From assembly GCA_965205365.1 (NCBI GenBank), contig CBDBGT010000013.1, positions 248,001-312,000 of the forward strand: 64,000 nucleotides of DNA, written 5' to 3'. The notes below the pieces were generated by a model that saw nothing but the letters and a program-made list of their open reading frames with translations, did not search any database and was not told the DNA's origin. The position numbers and the translations under genes were made by a program. Within the stretch, counting starts at the first letter, position 1; each line of letters begins with the position of its first letter. Origin of the DNA: JALZUR01 sp965205365. Lineage in GTDB: Bacteria > Bdellovibrionota > Bdellovibrionia > Bdellovibrionales > UBA1609. Below are positions 35,444 to 44,045 of the stretch, piece by piece.

Positions 35444-35577
35444 CTCAAAACAACAATCCAATACACTAGAAAAATTAGGCAGCAAACTAGACCTCTAAGA
35501 TCAATGGACAAAATGCGGTTTAACTGCCTAGGTCAGGTGGAAATTAAGGAATTAGCCTATTTCCCAAGGAAGCACCT

Positions 35578-35880
35578 ATGAAGTACTATATTGAATTAGA
35601 CGTTCATTATAAAACCTCAACTTTCGCTGTGGTAGATAAAAAGAGACACTCTTTACCAACAGAGCCAAGAAGAGTTTTAGCAGGAAATATCACTTGTTTA
35701 AGATTAAAAACAGGCAGAAATTTTTTATACCTTGCTGTTGTGCTAGATTTATTTAACCGAGGAGTTGTTAGTTGAAGCATGGGTAAAAGTTTAGAGACAG
35801 AAATAATATTAGATGCAGTGAAAATAACGATGAAAAAAGTAGGGCCAAATGCACTGTAATATTTCATCCTGCTTACCCCT
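35578..35880 (+). pseudogene. chimeric transposase relic: IS110-like head, IS3-like integrase core
   Basis: The frame starts 'MKYYIELDVHYKTSTFAVVD', close to the start of IS110-family transposases. It then switches abruptly to 'NFLYLAVVLDLFNRGVVS', the rve integrase-core block of IS3-family OrfB. A TGA sits where Trp is expected (VVS-W-SMGKSLETEIILDA), and after 'GPNAL' the frame is lost. Two different element relics have fused here. The 130 bases upstream hold nothing I recognise. Confidence 0.65.
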
Positions 35881-35920
35881 AGCTCATTGCTATACAGTTA
35901 CACAATTTATTTTACAGTCC

Positions 35921-37948
35921 TTAATACAAATAAACAGCACCTGAACTCTCGGCTGAATTATTATTTTTATTAACACCTTCTGCATTACTGTCCTCTCCCT
36001 CTGCCCCCACAGCTAAGGTGTTTCCATCACTACTTAAACTAATACTACTGCCAAATTCATCATCCCCGCCAGTGTTACTAGCCTTAATATAAGCTTGTTG
36101 AGCCCAAGTCGTCCCTGTACGGGTGAAGACATACACAGCACCTGAATTGAGGGCTGAATTATTATTTTCACCTTCGTTAATACCTTCTCTATTACTGTCC
36201 TCAAAATATGCCCCCACAGCTAAGGTACTTCCATTATCACTTAAGCTCACACTATTGCTAAAAAAATCACCCCCGTCAGTGTTACTAGCCTTAATATAAG
36301 CTTCTTGTGTCCAATCTGTTCCTGTGCGGGTGAAGACATACACAGCACCTGAATTAGAAGCTGAATTATTATTTTCACCTTCATTAACACCTCTTACATT
36401 ACTGTCCTCTCCAACTGCCCCCACAGCTAAAGTCCCTCCACCACCACTTAAGCTCACACTATAACCAAAAAAATCACCCTCACCAGTGTTACTAGCCTTA
36501 ATATAAGCTTCTTGTGTCCAATCTGTTCCTGTGCGGGTGAAGACATACACAGCACCTGAATTAGAAGCTGAATTATTATTTTCATCTTCATTAACACCTC
36601 TTGCATTACTGTCCTCATTATATGCCCCCACAGCTAAGGTGCTTCCATCACTACTTAAACTAATACTACTGCCAAATTCATCACTCCCGCCAGTGTTACT
36701 AGCCTTAATATAAGCTTGTTGAGCCCAAGTCGTCCCTGTACGGGTGAAGACATACACAGCACCTGAATTAGAGGCTGAATTATTATTTTCATCTTCATTA
36801 ACACCTCTTGCGTTACTGCCCTCTCTCTGTGCCCCCACAGCTAAGGTACTTCCATCACCGCTTAAACTAATACTAGTGCCAAAAATATCATTCGCACCAG
36901 TGTTACTAGCCTTAATATAAGCTTCTTGTGTCCAATCTGTTCCTGTGCGGGTGAAGACATACACAGCACCTGAATTAGAGGCTGAATTATTATTTTCATC
37001 TTCATTAACACCTCTTACATTACTGTCCTCTCCCCGTGCCCCCACAGCTAAGGTCCTTCCATCACCGCTTAAACTCACACGATAACCAAAACTATCATTC
37101 TCATCAGTGTTACTGGCCTTAATGTAAGCTTGTTGGGTCCAGCCTGTCTCTGTACGGGTGAAGACATACACAGCACCTGAATTAGAGGCTGAATTATTAT
37201 TTTCATCTTCATTAACACCTCTTGCATTACTATCCTCAAGAAATGCCCCCACAGCTAAGGTCCTTCCATCACCACTTAAACTCACACGATAGCCAAAACT
37301 ATCACTCTCACCAGTGTTACTGGCTTTAAAATAGCCAATACTATCCACTAAGTTATTCACATCAATATCTATTGAATCACTTTCAACACAAGTACTTAAA
37401 CCTTTACAACCACGAATCTTATAACTAGCGTTAAGGCGCTTATAAAGCGGCACTAATAAATTAAAACTTATCTCTCCCTCTAAAATATCCTCACCAACTT
37501 CACTAAAACTACCACTTCCATCTGAATCTTCTAATAATCGGTAAGACTCAGCTTGTATATTAGGCCAAGAAAATTTAAAAGTTTTAACACCATTAAAAGT
37601 AACTTTAAGTGAGGGTTTATCTAAAACTTTAACCGTATACCCATCACTAATAAGAGCATAAGTGCTATCTCCTTTTTTAGTTGCTGTTATAATAACCGTG
37701 CCTAAGCTCAGAGGAGTCACCTCCCCTGTGTTCATATTCACTGTGGCAACTTCTAAGTTATTTGACTCATAAGTAATGCTTCCTGTTCCTGAACCACCTG
37801 TAGCTGTTTGAATAAAGCTTCCAAAAGCAAGAATTGGAGCGCGGTCATCGCCGGCACTAAGAGGAGCTTGTGTTTTTTTAGAATCATCACAACTGACTAA
37901 GCTTAGTACTATAATTAACGTAAAAAATGAGTGAATAATTTTATTCAT
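35921..37948 (-). CDS. lipoprotein with Ig-like domain and seven FG-GAP repeats
   Basis: 675 residues. The signal peptide ends in lipobox LVSC (Cys near residue 20). Residues about 40-115 resemble a bacterial Ig-like (BID_2) domain ('ATVNMNTGEVTPLSLGTVII'), followed by a fibronectin-like stretch ('FKFSWPNIQAESYRLLEDSD'). From about 205 come seven 69-residue FG-GAP units ('YIKASNTG..FG.SVSLSGDG' and 'TLAVGA..EDSN'), probably one seven-bladed propeller. The organism's other copy (29016-29650) is a pseudogene. It is likely surface-exposed and adhesive; no substrate can be named. Confidence 0.85.
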   Translation of the reverse strand: MNKIIHSFFTLIIVLSLVSCDDSKKTQAPLSAGDDRAPILAFGSFIQTATGGSGTGSITYESNNLEVATVNMNTGEVTPLSLGTVIITATKKGDSTYALISDGYTVKVLDKPSLKVTFNGVKTFKFSWPNIQAESYRLLEDSDGSGSFSEVGEDILEGEISFNLLVPLYKRLNASYKIRGCKGLSTCVESDSIDIDVNNLVDSIGYFKASNTGESDSFGYRVSLSGDGRTLAVGAFLEDSNARGVNEDENNNSASNSGAVYVFTRTETGWTQQAYIKASNTDENDSFGYRVSLSGDGRTLAVGARGEDSNVRGVNEDENNNSASNSGAVYVFTRTGTDWTQEAYIKASNTGANDIFGTSISLSGDGSTLAVGAQREGSNARGVNEDENNNSASNSGAVYVFTRTGTTWAQQAYIKASNTGGSDEFGSSISLSSDGSTLAVGAYNEDSNARGVNEDENNNSASNSGAVYVFTRTGTDWTQEAYIKASNTGEGDFFGYSVSLSGGGGTLAVGAVGEDSNVRGVNEGENNNSASNSGAVYVFTRTGTDWTQEAYIKASNTDGGDFFSNSVSLSDNGSTLAVGAYFEDSNREGINEGENNNSALNSGAVYVFTRTGTTWAQQAYIKASNTGGDDEFGSSISLSSDGNTLAVGAEGEDSNAEGVNKNNNSAESSGAVYLY
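35924..37350 (-). repeat. seven 207-bp tandem repeats (FG-GAP blades)
   Basis: Each 207-bp unit encodes 69 residues. Long blocks, such as those encoding 'NEDENNNSASNSGAVYVFTR', are almost identical between units, with changes concentrated in the loop after 'VGA'. Recent duplication or ongoing conversion is implied. Confidence 0.85.
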
Positions 37949-37982
37949 TTAGGATACTCCTTAATTTTATATTAAAGGTTAA

Positions 37983-38012
37983 AGTATAAAGTTAATCTTT
38001 AAATTAAGACAA
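37983..38012 (-). promoter_or_regulatory. candidate promoter of the FG-GAP lipoprotein gene
   Basis: On the minus strand TTGTCT (38007-38012) and TATACT (37983-37988) are 18 bases apart, 35 bases before the ATG. The -35 box straddles the boundary of the repeat that begins at 38010. Confidence 0.4.
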
Positions 38013-38546
38013 TAAATACTGGACATAAAAAAATAAGAACTAAGGATTTTAGAATTCAAACTTTTTTTAGGGCTTAAGCCTTGGATAAATAAAAGATCAC
38101 CTTAAGCCTTTTGTAAGGTTTAGCTGTTTCTAACTGATCTACAAAAGAAAAAATAGCATGGCCACCATGCTTACTATTCTAATTTTCTGGCTTCAAAAGT
38201 TTTAAGGCTTTCCACAAAAGACTATACTTAAATTACAAAAAATCTTTAAAAAACTTATAACTAAAGGCGTTTAATTGATTACGAAACTAAAAATACGAAG
38301 AATAAGTTTATTCTAATATTTAACAAACTGTTATTTTAGAAAAAAATATATTGTAGAAACTATACCTGGAGTTTTGAAAAAAAATGTCACATTAAACACT
38401 CTCACCATAAAAGTTAAAAAAATTTTATAGTGAGTCTTTTGTCAGCATTAACAGCATATGGCCTACGCCCTTTTAAACCATAAATCCATATTCAAACCCA
38501 GGAAAGTAAGCTACTACATTAAATTTAAAAAATCCGAACTCAGGTT
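38010..38546 (+). repeat. IS982-family relic with shared flank
   Basis: 38010-38046 is a flank also found at 47316. 38047-38200 matches the left end and 5' part of the intact IS982 (GATAAATAAAAGATCA, then CTTCAAAAGTTTTAAGGCTTTC). 38250-38500 gives broken transposase pieces such as 'KYIVETIPGVLKK' and 'VSLLSALTAYGLRPFKP'. TCCGAACTCAGGTT (38533-38546) is the right end. About 500 bp of the gene are deleted. No gene is seen from 38547 to 38679. Confidence 0.8.
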
Positions 38547-38679
38547 AGTTGACTTAAATTTCAACTTAAAAAAGGATTGAGATACGTTTTTATCTAAAAC
38601 CCACCCTGGAGAAAAATCCTTAAGCAACGAGCCTTTATACTAATAAACCCCATATAAAGTATATTTTTTAAAATACTAT

Positions 38680-38916
38680 TTACTCTTTTTCAGCGTCCTT
38701 AATTTTCTCCTGCTTTATGGAGTCTGTCACATCAATTTCACTATTATCTTCACCAATGCCCTTTTTAAAGCCTTTAATAGCTTCACCCATTGACTTTCCA
38801 AGCCCAGGAAGTCTTTTAGGGCCAAAAAGAACAAGAACAATTATAAGAACAGCACCTATTTCCAAAGGCCCAAGGCCAAAAGCAATTGTATATTCTGGTA
38901 AACTTTGACTATTCAT
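38680..38916 (-). CDS. tatA: Sec-independent protein translocase TatA
   Basis: About 78 residues from the ATG at 38916, which has a GGGAG site and overlaps the end of pcnB. One N-terminal membrane helix ('GPLEIGAVLIIVLVLFGPKR') has the diagnostic FGP hinge, followed by an amphipathic helix ('LPGLGKSMGEAIKGFKKG') and a short charged tail. TatA oligomerises to form the folded-protein channel. tatB and tatC are not in the window. Confidence 0.9.
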   Translation of the reverse strand: MNSQSLPEYTIAFGLGPLEIGAVLIIVLVLFGPKRLPGLGKSMGEAIKGFKKGIGEDNSEIDVTDSIKQEKIKDAEKE

Positions 38917-40084
38917 AGCTTTCTCCCTCATCTATATAGTCGTCAATTTTCTCACCAAAACCATTTAAATGCAAACTCATAACACTATCCTTAGAGTTAA
39001 AGGCATCAATCCAGAGCCCTAAATCAGGCCCGTTTATACAGGCATAGAAAAATAAAGACAGAGGAAATGCTTTCTGACTCAAAAGCCCTAAGCGCCTACG
39101 AATTCCTTTTTCTAAAAACGTATCATAATCCATAAGAAAGGTAACAAGTCTAAAAGCCTGTTCAATATGTATAAGTTCAGCGTTAAATGCACCAAGTTCA
39201 AGTTTCATAAAATCTTGAATACTTTTATCCTGTATCCAAGTTGATAAATCTTCATATTCAAAATCAATATTGGTGTTGATTGCTATGGCCCATGCAAAAA
39301 CACCTAAGAGTTGAGCGGGATTAAGAGTTAATCGATGGTGATAATCTAAGTGTTCAAAGGTGTTAAAAATATTTCTTATAACGTGAGGTTTTGTTGTTAA
39401 AGTGTTAAGAGTGGGCAAGATCTTATCAAGAATACCCAAGTCTTTTAAAGAGTTAAACACTCTCCCTGGGTTTTTAAGCATTAATATCTTTAAAAACTCT
39501 TCCCTCTTTCTAGGGACAGATGAGGGCTTTAACTCGTCAGCAAAATCACAAAGACCTTGATACAATTTCGGCTCTATTTGAAATCCAAGTTTTACTGCAA
39601 AACGAAGTGCTCTTAATATTCTAATGGGGTCTTCAGGAAGGCGATCCTTAGGTTTTCCAATAAGCTTAAGCCAGCCTTCTTTCATATCTTGAATACCACT
39701 TGTGTAATCTAAGACCGCTCTTTTAATAGGATCATAAAACAAAGCGTTACAAGTATAATCCCTTCTTTTTGCATCTTGCTTTGGTGTTCCAAAAATATTC
39801 TCCCTATCTAAAAGTCCTCCCTCATCTTCCTCTGGCAACAACCCCCGCCTAAAAGTAGCTACTTCATACTGACTGTCACCACGCCTTACTAAAACCAACC
39901 TAAAACGCCGCCCAATAATAAAAGCGTTTTTAACAAGTTTTTTAACCTGTTGAGGTCTTGCTGTTGTTGAGATGTCAAAATCTTTAGGCGTTAGACCCAT
40001 AAGTAAATCTCTTACACAACCCCCCACAAGGTATGTAGTGTGTCCGTTTTTTTGAAGCTGATTAACAATTTTTAAAGCAGACAA
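38909..40084 (-). CDS. pcnB: poly(A) polymerase / CCA-adding family nucleotidyltransferase
   Basis: 391 residues. The head-domain motifs are 'YLVGGCVRDLLMGLTPKDFD' (GGxVRD and the metal-binding DxD), 'IIGRRFRLVLV' and 'YEVATFRRG'. 'RRDYTCNALFYDP' and 'EDPIRILRALRFAVKLGF' follow. The RRFR block is typical of PcnB-type poly(A) polymerases rather than CCA enzymes, but the two are hard to separate by eye. tatA overlaps its last codons. Confidence 0.85.
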   Translation of the reverse strand: MSALKIVNQLQKNGHTTYLVGGCVRDLLMGLTPKDFDISTTARPQQVKKLVKNAFIIGRRFRLVLVRRGDSQYEVATFRRGLLPEEDEGGLLDRENIFGTPKQDAKRRDYTCNALFYDPIKRAVLDYTSGIQDMKEGWLKLIGKPKDRLPEDPIRILRALRFAVKLGFQIEPKLYQGLCDFADELKPSSVPRKREEFLKILMLKNPGRVFNSLKDLGILDKILPTLNTLTTKPHVIRNIFNTFEHLDYHHRLTLNPAQLLGVFAWAIAINTNIDFEYEDLSTWIQDKSIQDFMKLELGAFNAELIHIEQAFRLVTFLMDYDTFLEKGIRRRLGLLSQKAFPLSLFFYACINGPDLGLWIDAFNSKDSVMSLHLNGFGEKIDDYIDEGESYE

Positions 40085-40727
40085 ATCTATTAAAGAATGA
40101 TCAATTTTTGAAAAATTTAAGGCTACAAGGTCTTTGGATAAAAAAATAGATTGTGAAATACTTAAAACCCCCTATAAAATACATATGCTTTCAGATAAAG
40201 TTTATTTTATAAATTCTTTTTATATAAGACTTCTTGGACTAGAGGACGGGCAAGTTTCTTTAGTTAAACCTAGGCTTGTTTTTTTACACGGTTTATTGGG
40301 CAATAGTCAAAATTGGATTCCCGTAGCACAGGTTTTAAAAAAAAACTTTACTATTTTACTAATAGACCAACGGGGCCATGGAAAAACAAAGCCTGTTTTA
40401 GGTGATTTTAGACCTCAAGACTACTCTAAAGATCTTTTAAGCATAGTTAATGAGCTTAATTGGAATAAATTCTCACTTATTGGACACTCTTTAGGCGCTA
40501 GAACAGCCTTTGATTTTGCGTCTAGACACCCTGAAAAAATAAAAAAAGTTATTTTTGAGGACATGGGACCCCATAAAACAGAAAAAACCTCTAAAAAAAC
40601 AGAAGCTATGATTAAATTTGTGCCTGTTCCTTTTGCAAATAAAGACACAGCTAAGGCTTTTTTTAAACAACACTTTGCACCAAAATATGGAAAAGTACTT
40701 TCAGACTATTTATACAGCAACATAACT

Positions 40728-41749
40728 AACCCGAGTTCGAACTTTTTTCAGGACCTAAGTGCTGGATAAATAAAAGATCATCCCAGCCTTTTGTAAGATT
40801 TAGTTGTTTTTTACTGATCTGCAAAAAGGAGCCGGGAATGATCGAAGAGAATCAAATTATAGAAGTTTTTACTCTTGTTGACGACTTTATTTTAGGGTTA
40901 AACAAAGAACAGTCCAAACTCATACCCAGCAAAAGAAAGAGAGGTTTTCCATCTGCGTTATCTGAGTCTGAAGTCATCACCATCTGTTTATTATTCCAAT
41001 TTTCCGGCTTCAGAAATTTTAAAGCTTTCTATACAGGTTATGTTCAAAAATTTCTAAAACCTTATTTCCCAAAACTCTTGTCCTACAATAGGTTTGTAGA
41101 ACTTAAAAAATCTTCAGCACCTCAAATTCTTATTTTTTTACACTCACTTATGCAATCAAATATTTGCACAGGAATATCTGTTGTAGACTCCAGTCCCATT
41201 GTTGTTTGTAATAACAAAAGAATCGGTCGTCACAAAACCTTTAAAGGACTTGCAAAACGTGGGAAATCAACAATGGGCTGGTTCTTTGGTTTTAAAGTTC
41301 ACATAGTAATTTCTCACAAAGGGGAGCTCTTAAGTTTTACCATAACCCCAGGAAATGTTCATGATACAAAGCCTGTAGAGGGTTTAGCTGAGAATATTTT
41401 TGGAAAATTGTTTGGAGACAAAGGATATATATCCCAAAAGCTATTTGAAAAATTGATGAGTAAAGGGGTTCAAGTCATAACAAATCTTAAATCCAATATG
41501 AAAAATAAGTTTGTTCCTCTTTTTGATAAACTACTCCTGAGGAAAAGGTACATTGTTGAAACTGCTTTTGGGATTTTAAAGGAGGAATTTCATCTTGAAC
41601 ACTCAAGACACCGAAGCCCAAAAAACTTTGTGGTAAATTTACTTTCGGCACTAACGGCGTACTGTTTGCGTCCAAGAAAACCCTCTATTAGACTTCAAGT
41701 ACTTGAAGAAAGGCTGCTTCAGTAGGTTTAGAAAGTTCGAACTCGGGTT
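40728..41749 (+). mobile_element. intact IS982-family insertion sequence
   Basis: 1022 bp with perfect 18-bp terminal inverted repeats (AACCCGAGTTCGAACTTT at 40728-40745, its complement at 41732-41749). It is flanked by a 4-bp direct repeat AACT (40724-40727 and 41750-41753). It encodes one full-length transposase. The undamaged ends, intact ORF and readable target site indicate a recent insertion. Confidence 0.93.
40838..41725 (+). CDS. IS982-family transposase
   Basis: 295 residues, AAGGAG before the ATG. The DDE residues are visible as 'SVVDSSPIVVCNN' (D), 'LFGDKGYISQKLFEKL' (D) and 'VETAFGILKEEFHLEHSRHR' (E). 'GKSTMGWFFGFKVHIVI' and 'NLKSNMKNKFVPL' are family hallmarks. Full length with no frameshift, so potentially active. 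Fragments of the same gene occur at 38.3, 43.7 and 62.1 kb. Confidence 0.94.
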   Translation: MIEENQIIEVFTLVDDFILGLNKEQSKLIPSKRKRGFPSALSESEVITICLLFQFSGFRNFKAFYTGYVQKFLKPYFPKLLSYNRFVELKKSSAPQILIFLHSLMQSNICTGISVVDSSPIVVCNNKRIGRHKTFKGLAKRGKSTMGWFFGFKVHIVISHKGELLSFTITPGNVHDTKPVEGLAENIFGKLFGDKGYISQKLFEKLMSKGVQVITNLKSNMKNKFVPLFDKLLLRKRYIVETAFGILKEEFHLEHSRHRSPKNFVVNLLSALTAYCLRPRKPSIRLQVLEERLLQ

Positions 41750-42049
41750 AACTAGGGAAAATAATGACAGTTTAAATTGGCGTTTTAATAAGCATGGAGT
41801 CCTTCGATGCCTTCAAATAGGAAGAGAGCAAGATTTTTGGTCTGAATTTGAAGCTATACCAGTGTCTAACCTAATAATTAGGGGCGAAAAATCTGAGCAT
41901 TTGCCTTTAAAGATTTATAAGGAGATGCTCCAAAGGAACCCTAATTCCATGGGAGTACAAATTCCTGGCGCAGGACATTGGGTCCACTTTGACCAGTTTA
42001 GTGCTTTTATGACACAAATAGATAAATTTTTGCGGAGTAGTGTGTAAAT

Positions 42050-43564
42050 ATGAGTGATTTTTCTGATTATGGACTTCATCCCAAAATTCAAGTTGCTATT
42101 AAAAAATTAGGCTTTACAAAACCATCAAAGATTCAAATAAAAGCAATACCAGCAATTCAATCAGGTCAAGATGTTGCAGGCCTTGCCCAAACGGGAACTG
42201 GAAAAACCGCAGCATTTTTAATCCCAATACTTCAAAGACTCTATAAAACAAAACAACTAAACGGCTACAAAAATCTACATAACAATGTAAGTGCCTTTAA
42301 AGACTGGGGCCCGAGAAATCAAATTTTAATTTTAGTTCCAACACGAGAACTAGTTGAACAAATCGTTAAAAACTTAGCAGAGTTAATTTTAGATACTGAG
42401 TTTTCCTACACAGCTATTTATGGAGGTGTTGCGTATGAAACTCAGAAAAAAAAATTACAAGATGGTGTAGACTTTGTTGTAGCAACTCCAGGTAGGCTTA
42501 TAGACTTGTATAAAGAAAAGTTCTTTGATCCAACACAGGTTCGCTCAGTAATCTTTGATGAAGCAGATAGAATGTTTGATATGGGTTTTAAAGATGATAT
42601 GAAGTATCTTCTTGATAGAATTCCAAGAGACCGTCAGTTTTTAGTTTTTTCAGCAACACTAAACTTTGATGTTTTAGCTGTTGCTTATGAATACGGTTCA
42701 GACCCCATTGAAATTGAAATTGATAGATCACTTCCTAAAACTAAGCAGGTTAAAGACGAAATCTTACATGTTGGCCACAATGAGAAACCAAAATTTTTAT
42801 TGTCCGTTTTAAAAAAACAAGAATATGAACAGGCCATTGTGTTTTCAAATTTTGTAAGAACGGTTCCTAAAATTGAAAAATTCTTACGAGAAAATGGTTT
42901 AAAAGCAATGGGGCTCTCAAGCGCTTTGTCTCAAGGGCAAAGAACTTCTGTTATGAATAAATTTAAAAATAGTAAAATCAATATTCTCGTAGCTACAGAT
43001 GTGGCAGCTCGTGGTTTAGATATTGAGAATGTTGACTTAGTTGTCAACTTTGAACTTCCAGAAGAGTCAGAAAACTATATTCATAGAGTTGGCAGGACAG
43101 GAAGGGCTGGCAGAGAGGGTGTTGCTGTTTCTATAGTCTCAGAAAAAGCTATTCCAGCTTTAGATAGACTTCAAATTTTACTAGACTCTAAACTCACCAT
43201 TGGTTGGATGGATGACTCCGACCTTATAAAAGACTTTAAGCCATTTCCATATAATTATGATCCAAAAAGTAGTCTTAAAGATATTAAATCTAACAAAAAC
43301 AACAAAGATAAAGAGCGACCTAAGCACTCAAGAAATAATAAGCATGAAAACACAAGTAATAAGAAATTCTCTAAAAATGAACGCAAAAATTACTCAAAGA
43401 AAAACCACAGCCACAAAACCCCAACAACAACTCAACCTCAAGTAGCTAAGAGAAAGCCTAATAAAAAAAGAAAAGTCAGCAAGCGTTATTCAGAATACAA
43501 AACAATTTCTAAAAGCACTGCTAAAAAAGGAATATTCAGTAAAATTTTAGAACTGTTTAAGTAA
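42050..43564 (+). CDS. DEAD-box ATP-dependent RNA helicase
   Basis: 504 residues. The Q motif is 'GFTKPSKIQIKAIP'; then come Walker A 'AQTGTGKTAAF', 'PTRELVEQI', 'ATPGRLIDLY', 'VIFDEADRMFDMGF', 'FSATL', 'ATDVAARGLDIENVDLV' and 'HRVGRTGRAGREG'. The last 100 or so residues are a disordered Lys/Asn/Ser-rich tail that likely binds RNA. RhlE-like by length and tail. It starts two bases after the interrupted hydrolase stop, so its upstream transcription now crosses the IS element. Confidence 0.93.
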   Translation: MSDFSDYGLHPKIQVAIKKLGFTKPSKIQIKAIPAIQSGQDVAGLAQTGTGKTAAFLIPILQRLYKTKQLNGYKNLHNNVSAFKDWGPRNQILILVPTRELVEQIVKNLAELILDTEFSYTAIYGGVAYETQKKKLQDGVDFVVATPGRLIDLYKEKFFDPTQVRSVIFDEADRMFDMGFKDDMKYLLDRIPRDRQFLVFSATLNFDVLAVAYEYGSDPIEIEIDRSLPKTKQVKDEILHVGHNEKPKFLLSVLKKQEYEQAIVFSNFVRTVPKIEKFLRENGLKAMGLSSALSQGQRTSVMNKFKNSKINILVATDVAARGLDIENVDLVVNFELPEESENYIHRVGRTGRAGREGVAVSIVSEKAIPALDRLQILLDSKLTIGWMDDSDLIKDFKPFPYNYDPKSSLKDIKSNKNNKDKERPKHSRNNKHENTSNKKFSKNERKNYSKKNHSHKTPTTTQPQVAKRKPNKKRKVSKRYSEYKTISKSTAKKGIFSKILELFK

Positions 43565-44045
43565 ACTAAAAGTTATGAATTTAGAGGAAAAAATTTGTCA
43601 AATAGGAATAAGGATAAAACTCATTTTAAAGGCCCAGCAAGCTGTGCTCGTTAAACTTTAAAGCTTTAAGCTAAAACTTTATGAAAAGTGCATAACATGA
43701 GTTACATGTTTTCGTTTATGAGCCTGAAACTAAAGGTATATTGTTGAGGCTGTTTCTGGAATTTTAAAAAAACGGACTAAAAAATTTATCTTTAATTTGA
43801 ATTGATTAAAACTTTTCATTCTATAATTTGTAACACTAAAGCCACCGTACACCTAAAATGCTTTAACCTAAATAAGCACACTTAGATTAAGAATCTTCAT
43901 AAAAAAGTGCAGAAATTTCAACAAGCTGCTTATTTTATAGGCTTTTCATAAATGAATCTTTATTCTTAAGTAAAATCAGGTTGAATAAAAATATCTGTCT
44001 AGGCTTTTATTGCTCCTAGCCAGACTAAAGCGTAATCTAATACTC
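43565..44045. other. non-coding gap with an IS982 transposase relic
   Basis: At 43678-43790 the plus strand gives pieces of the IS982 transposase C-terminal half, such as 'RYIVEAVSGILKK' (compare 'RYIVETAFGILKE' in the intact copy), interrupted by stops. No terminal repeat is clear. The rest is AT-rich and holds no ORF of note; the fumC promoter must be within it. Confidence 0.6.

Larger units (their letters stand above)
40185..42047 (+). pseudogene. alpha/beta hydrolase interrupted by an IS982 element
   Basis: The 5' part (to 40727) encodes 'LVFLHGLLGNSQNWIPVA', 'LLIDQRGHGKT' and the nucleophile elbow 'LIGHSLGARTAFDF'. The 3' part (from 41754) encodes 'NLIIRGEKSEHLP' (acid) and 'IPGAGHWVHFD' (catalytic His). 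Joining 40727 directly to 41754 gives 'YLYSNITRENNDSLNW' in frame, so the break is solely the element plus one 4-bp target copy. The split separates Ser from Asp/His, so neither half can be active. It is of the YbfF/esterase type; a TTG 17 codons upstream is an alternative start. Confidence 0.92.

Noticed and set aside
36531..36713. Plus-strand frames opposite the FG-GAP repeats
   Set aside because: Antisense shadows produced by the tandem repeats.
35924..37350. CRISPR array
   Set aside because: The regular repeats are 207 bp, coding and contiguous, with no spacers; the 99-bp HEAT repeats are likewise coding. No cas genes seen.
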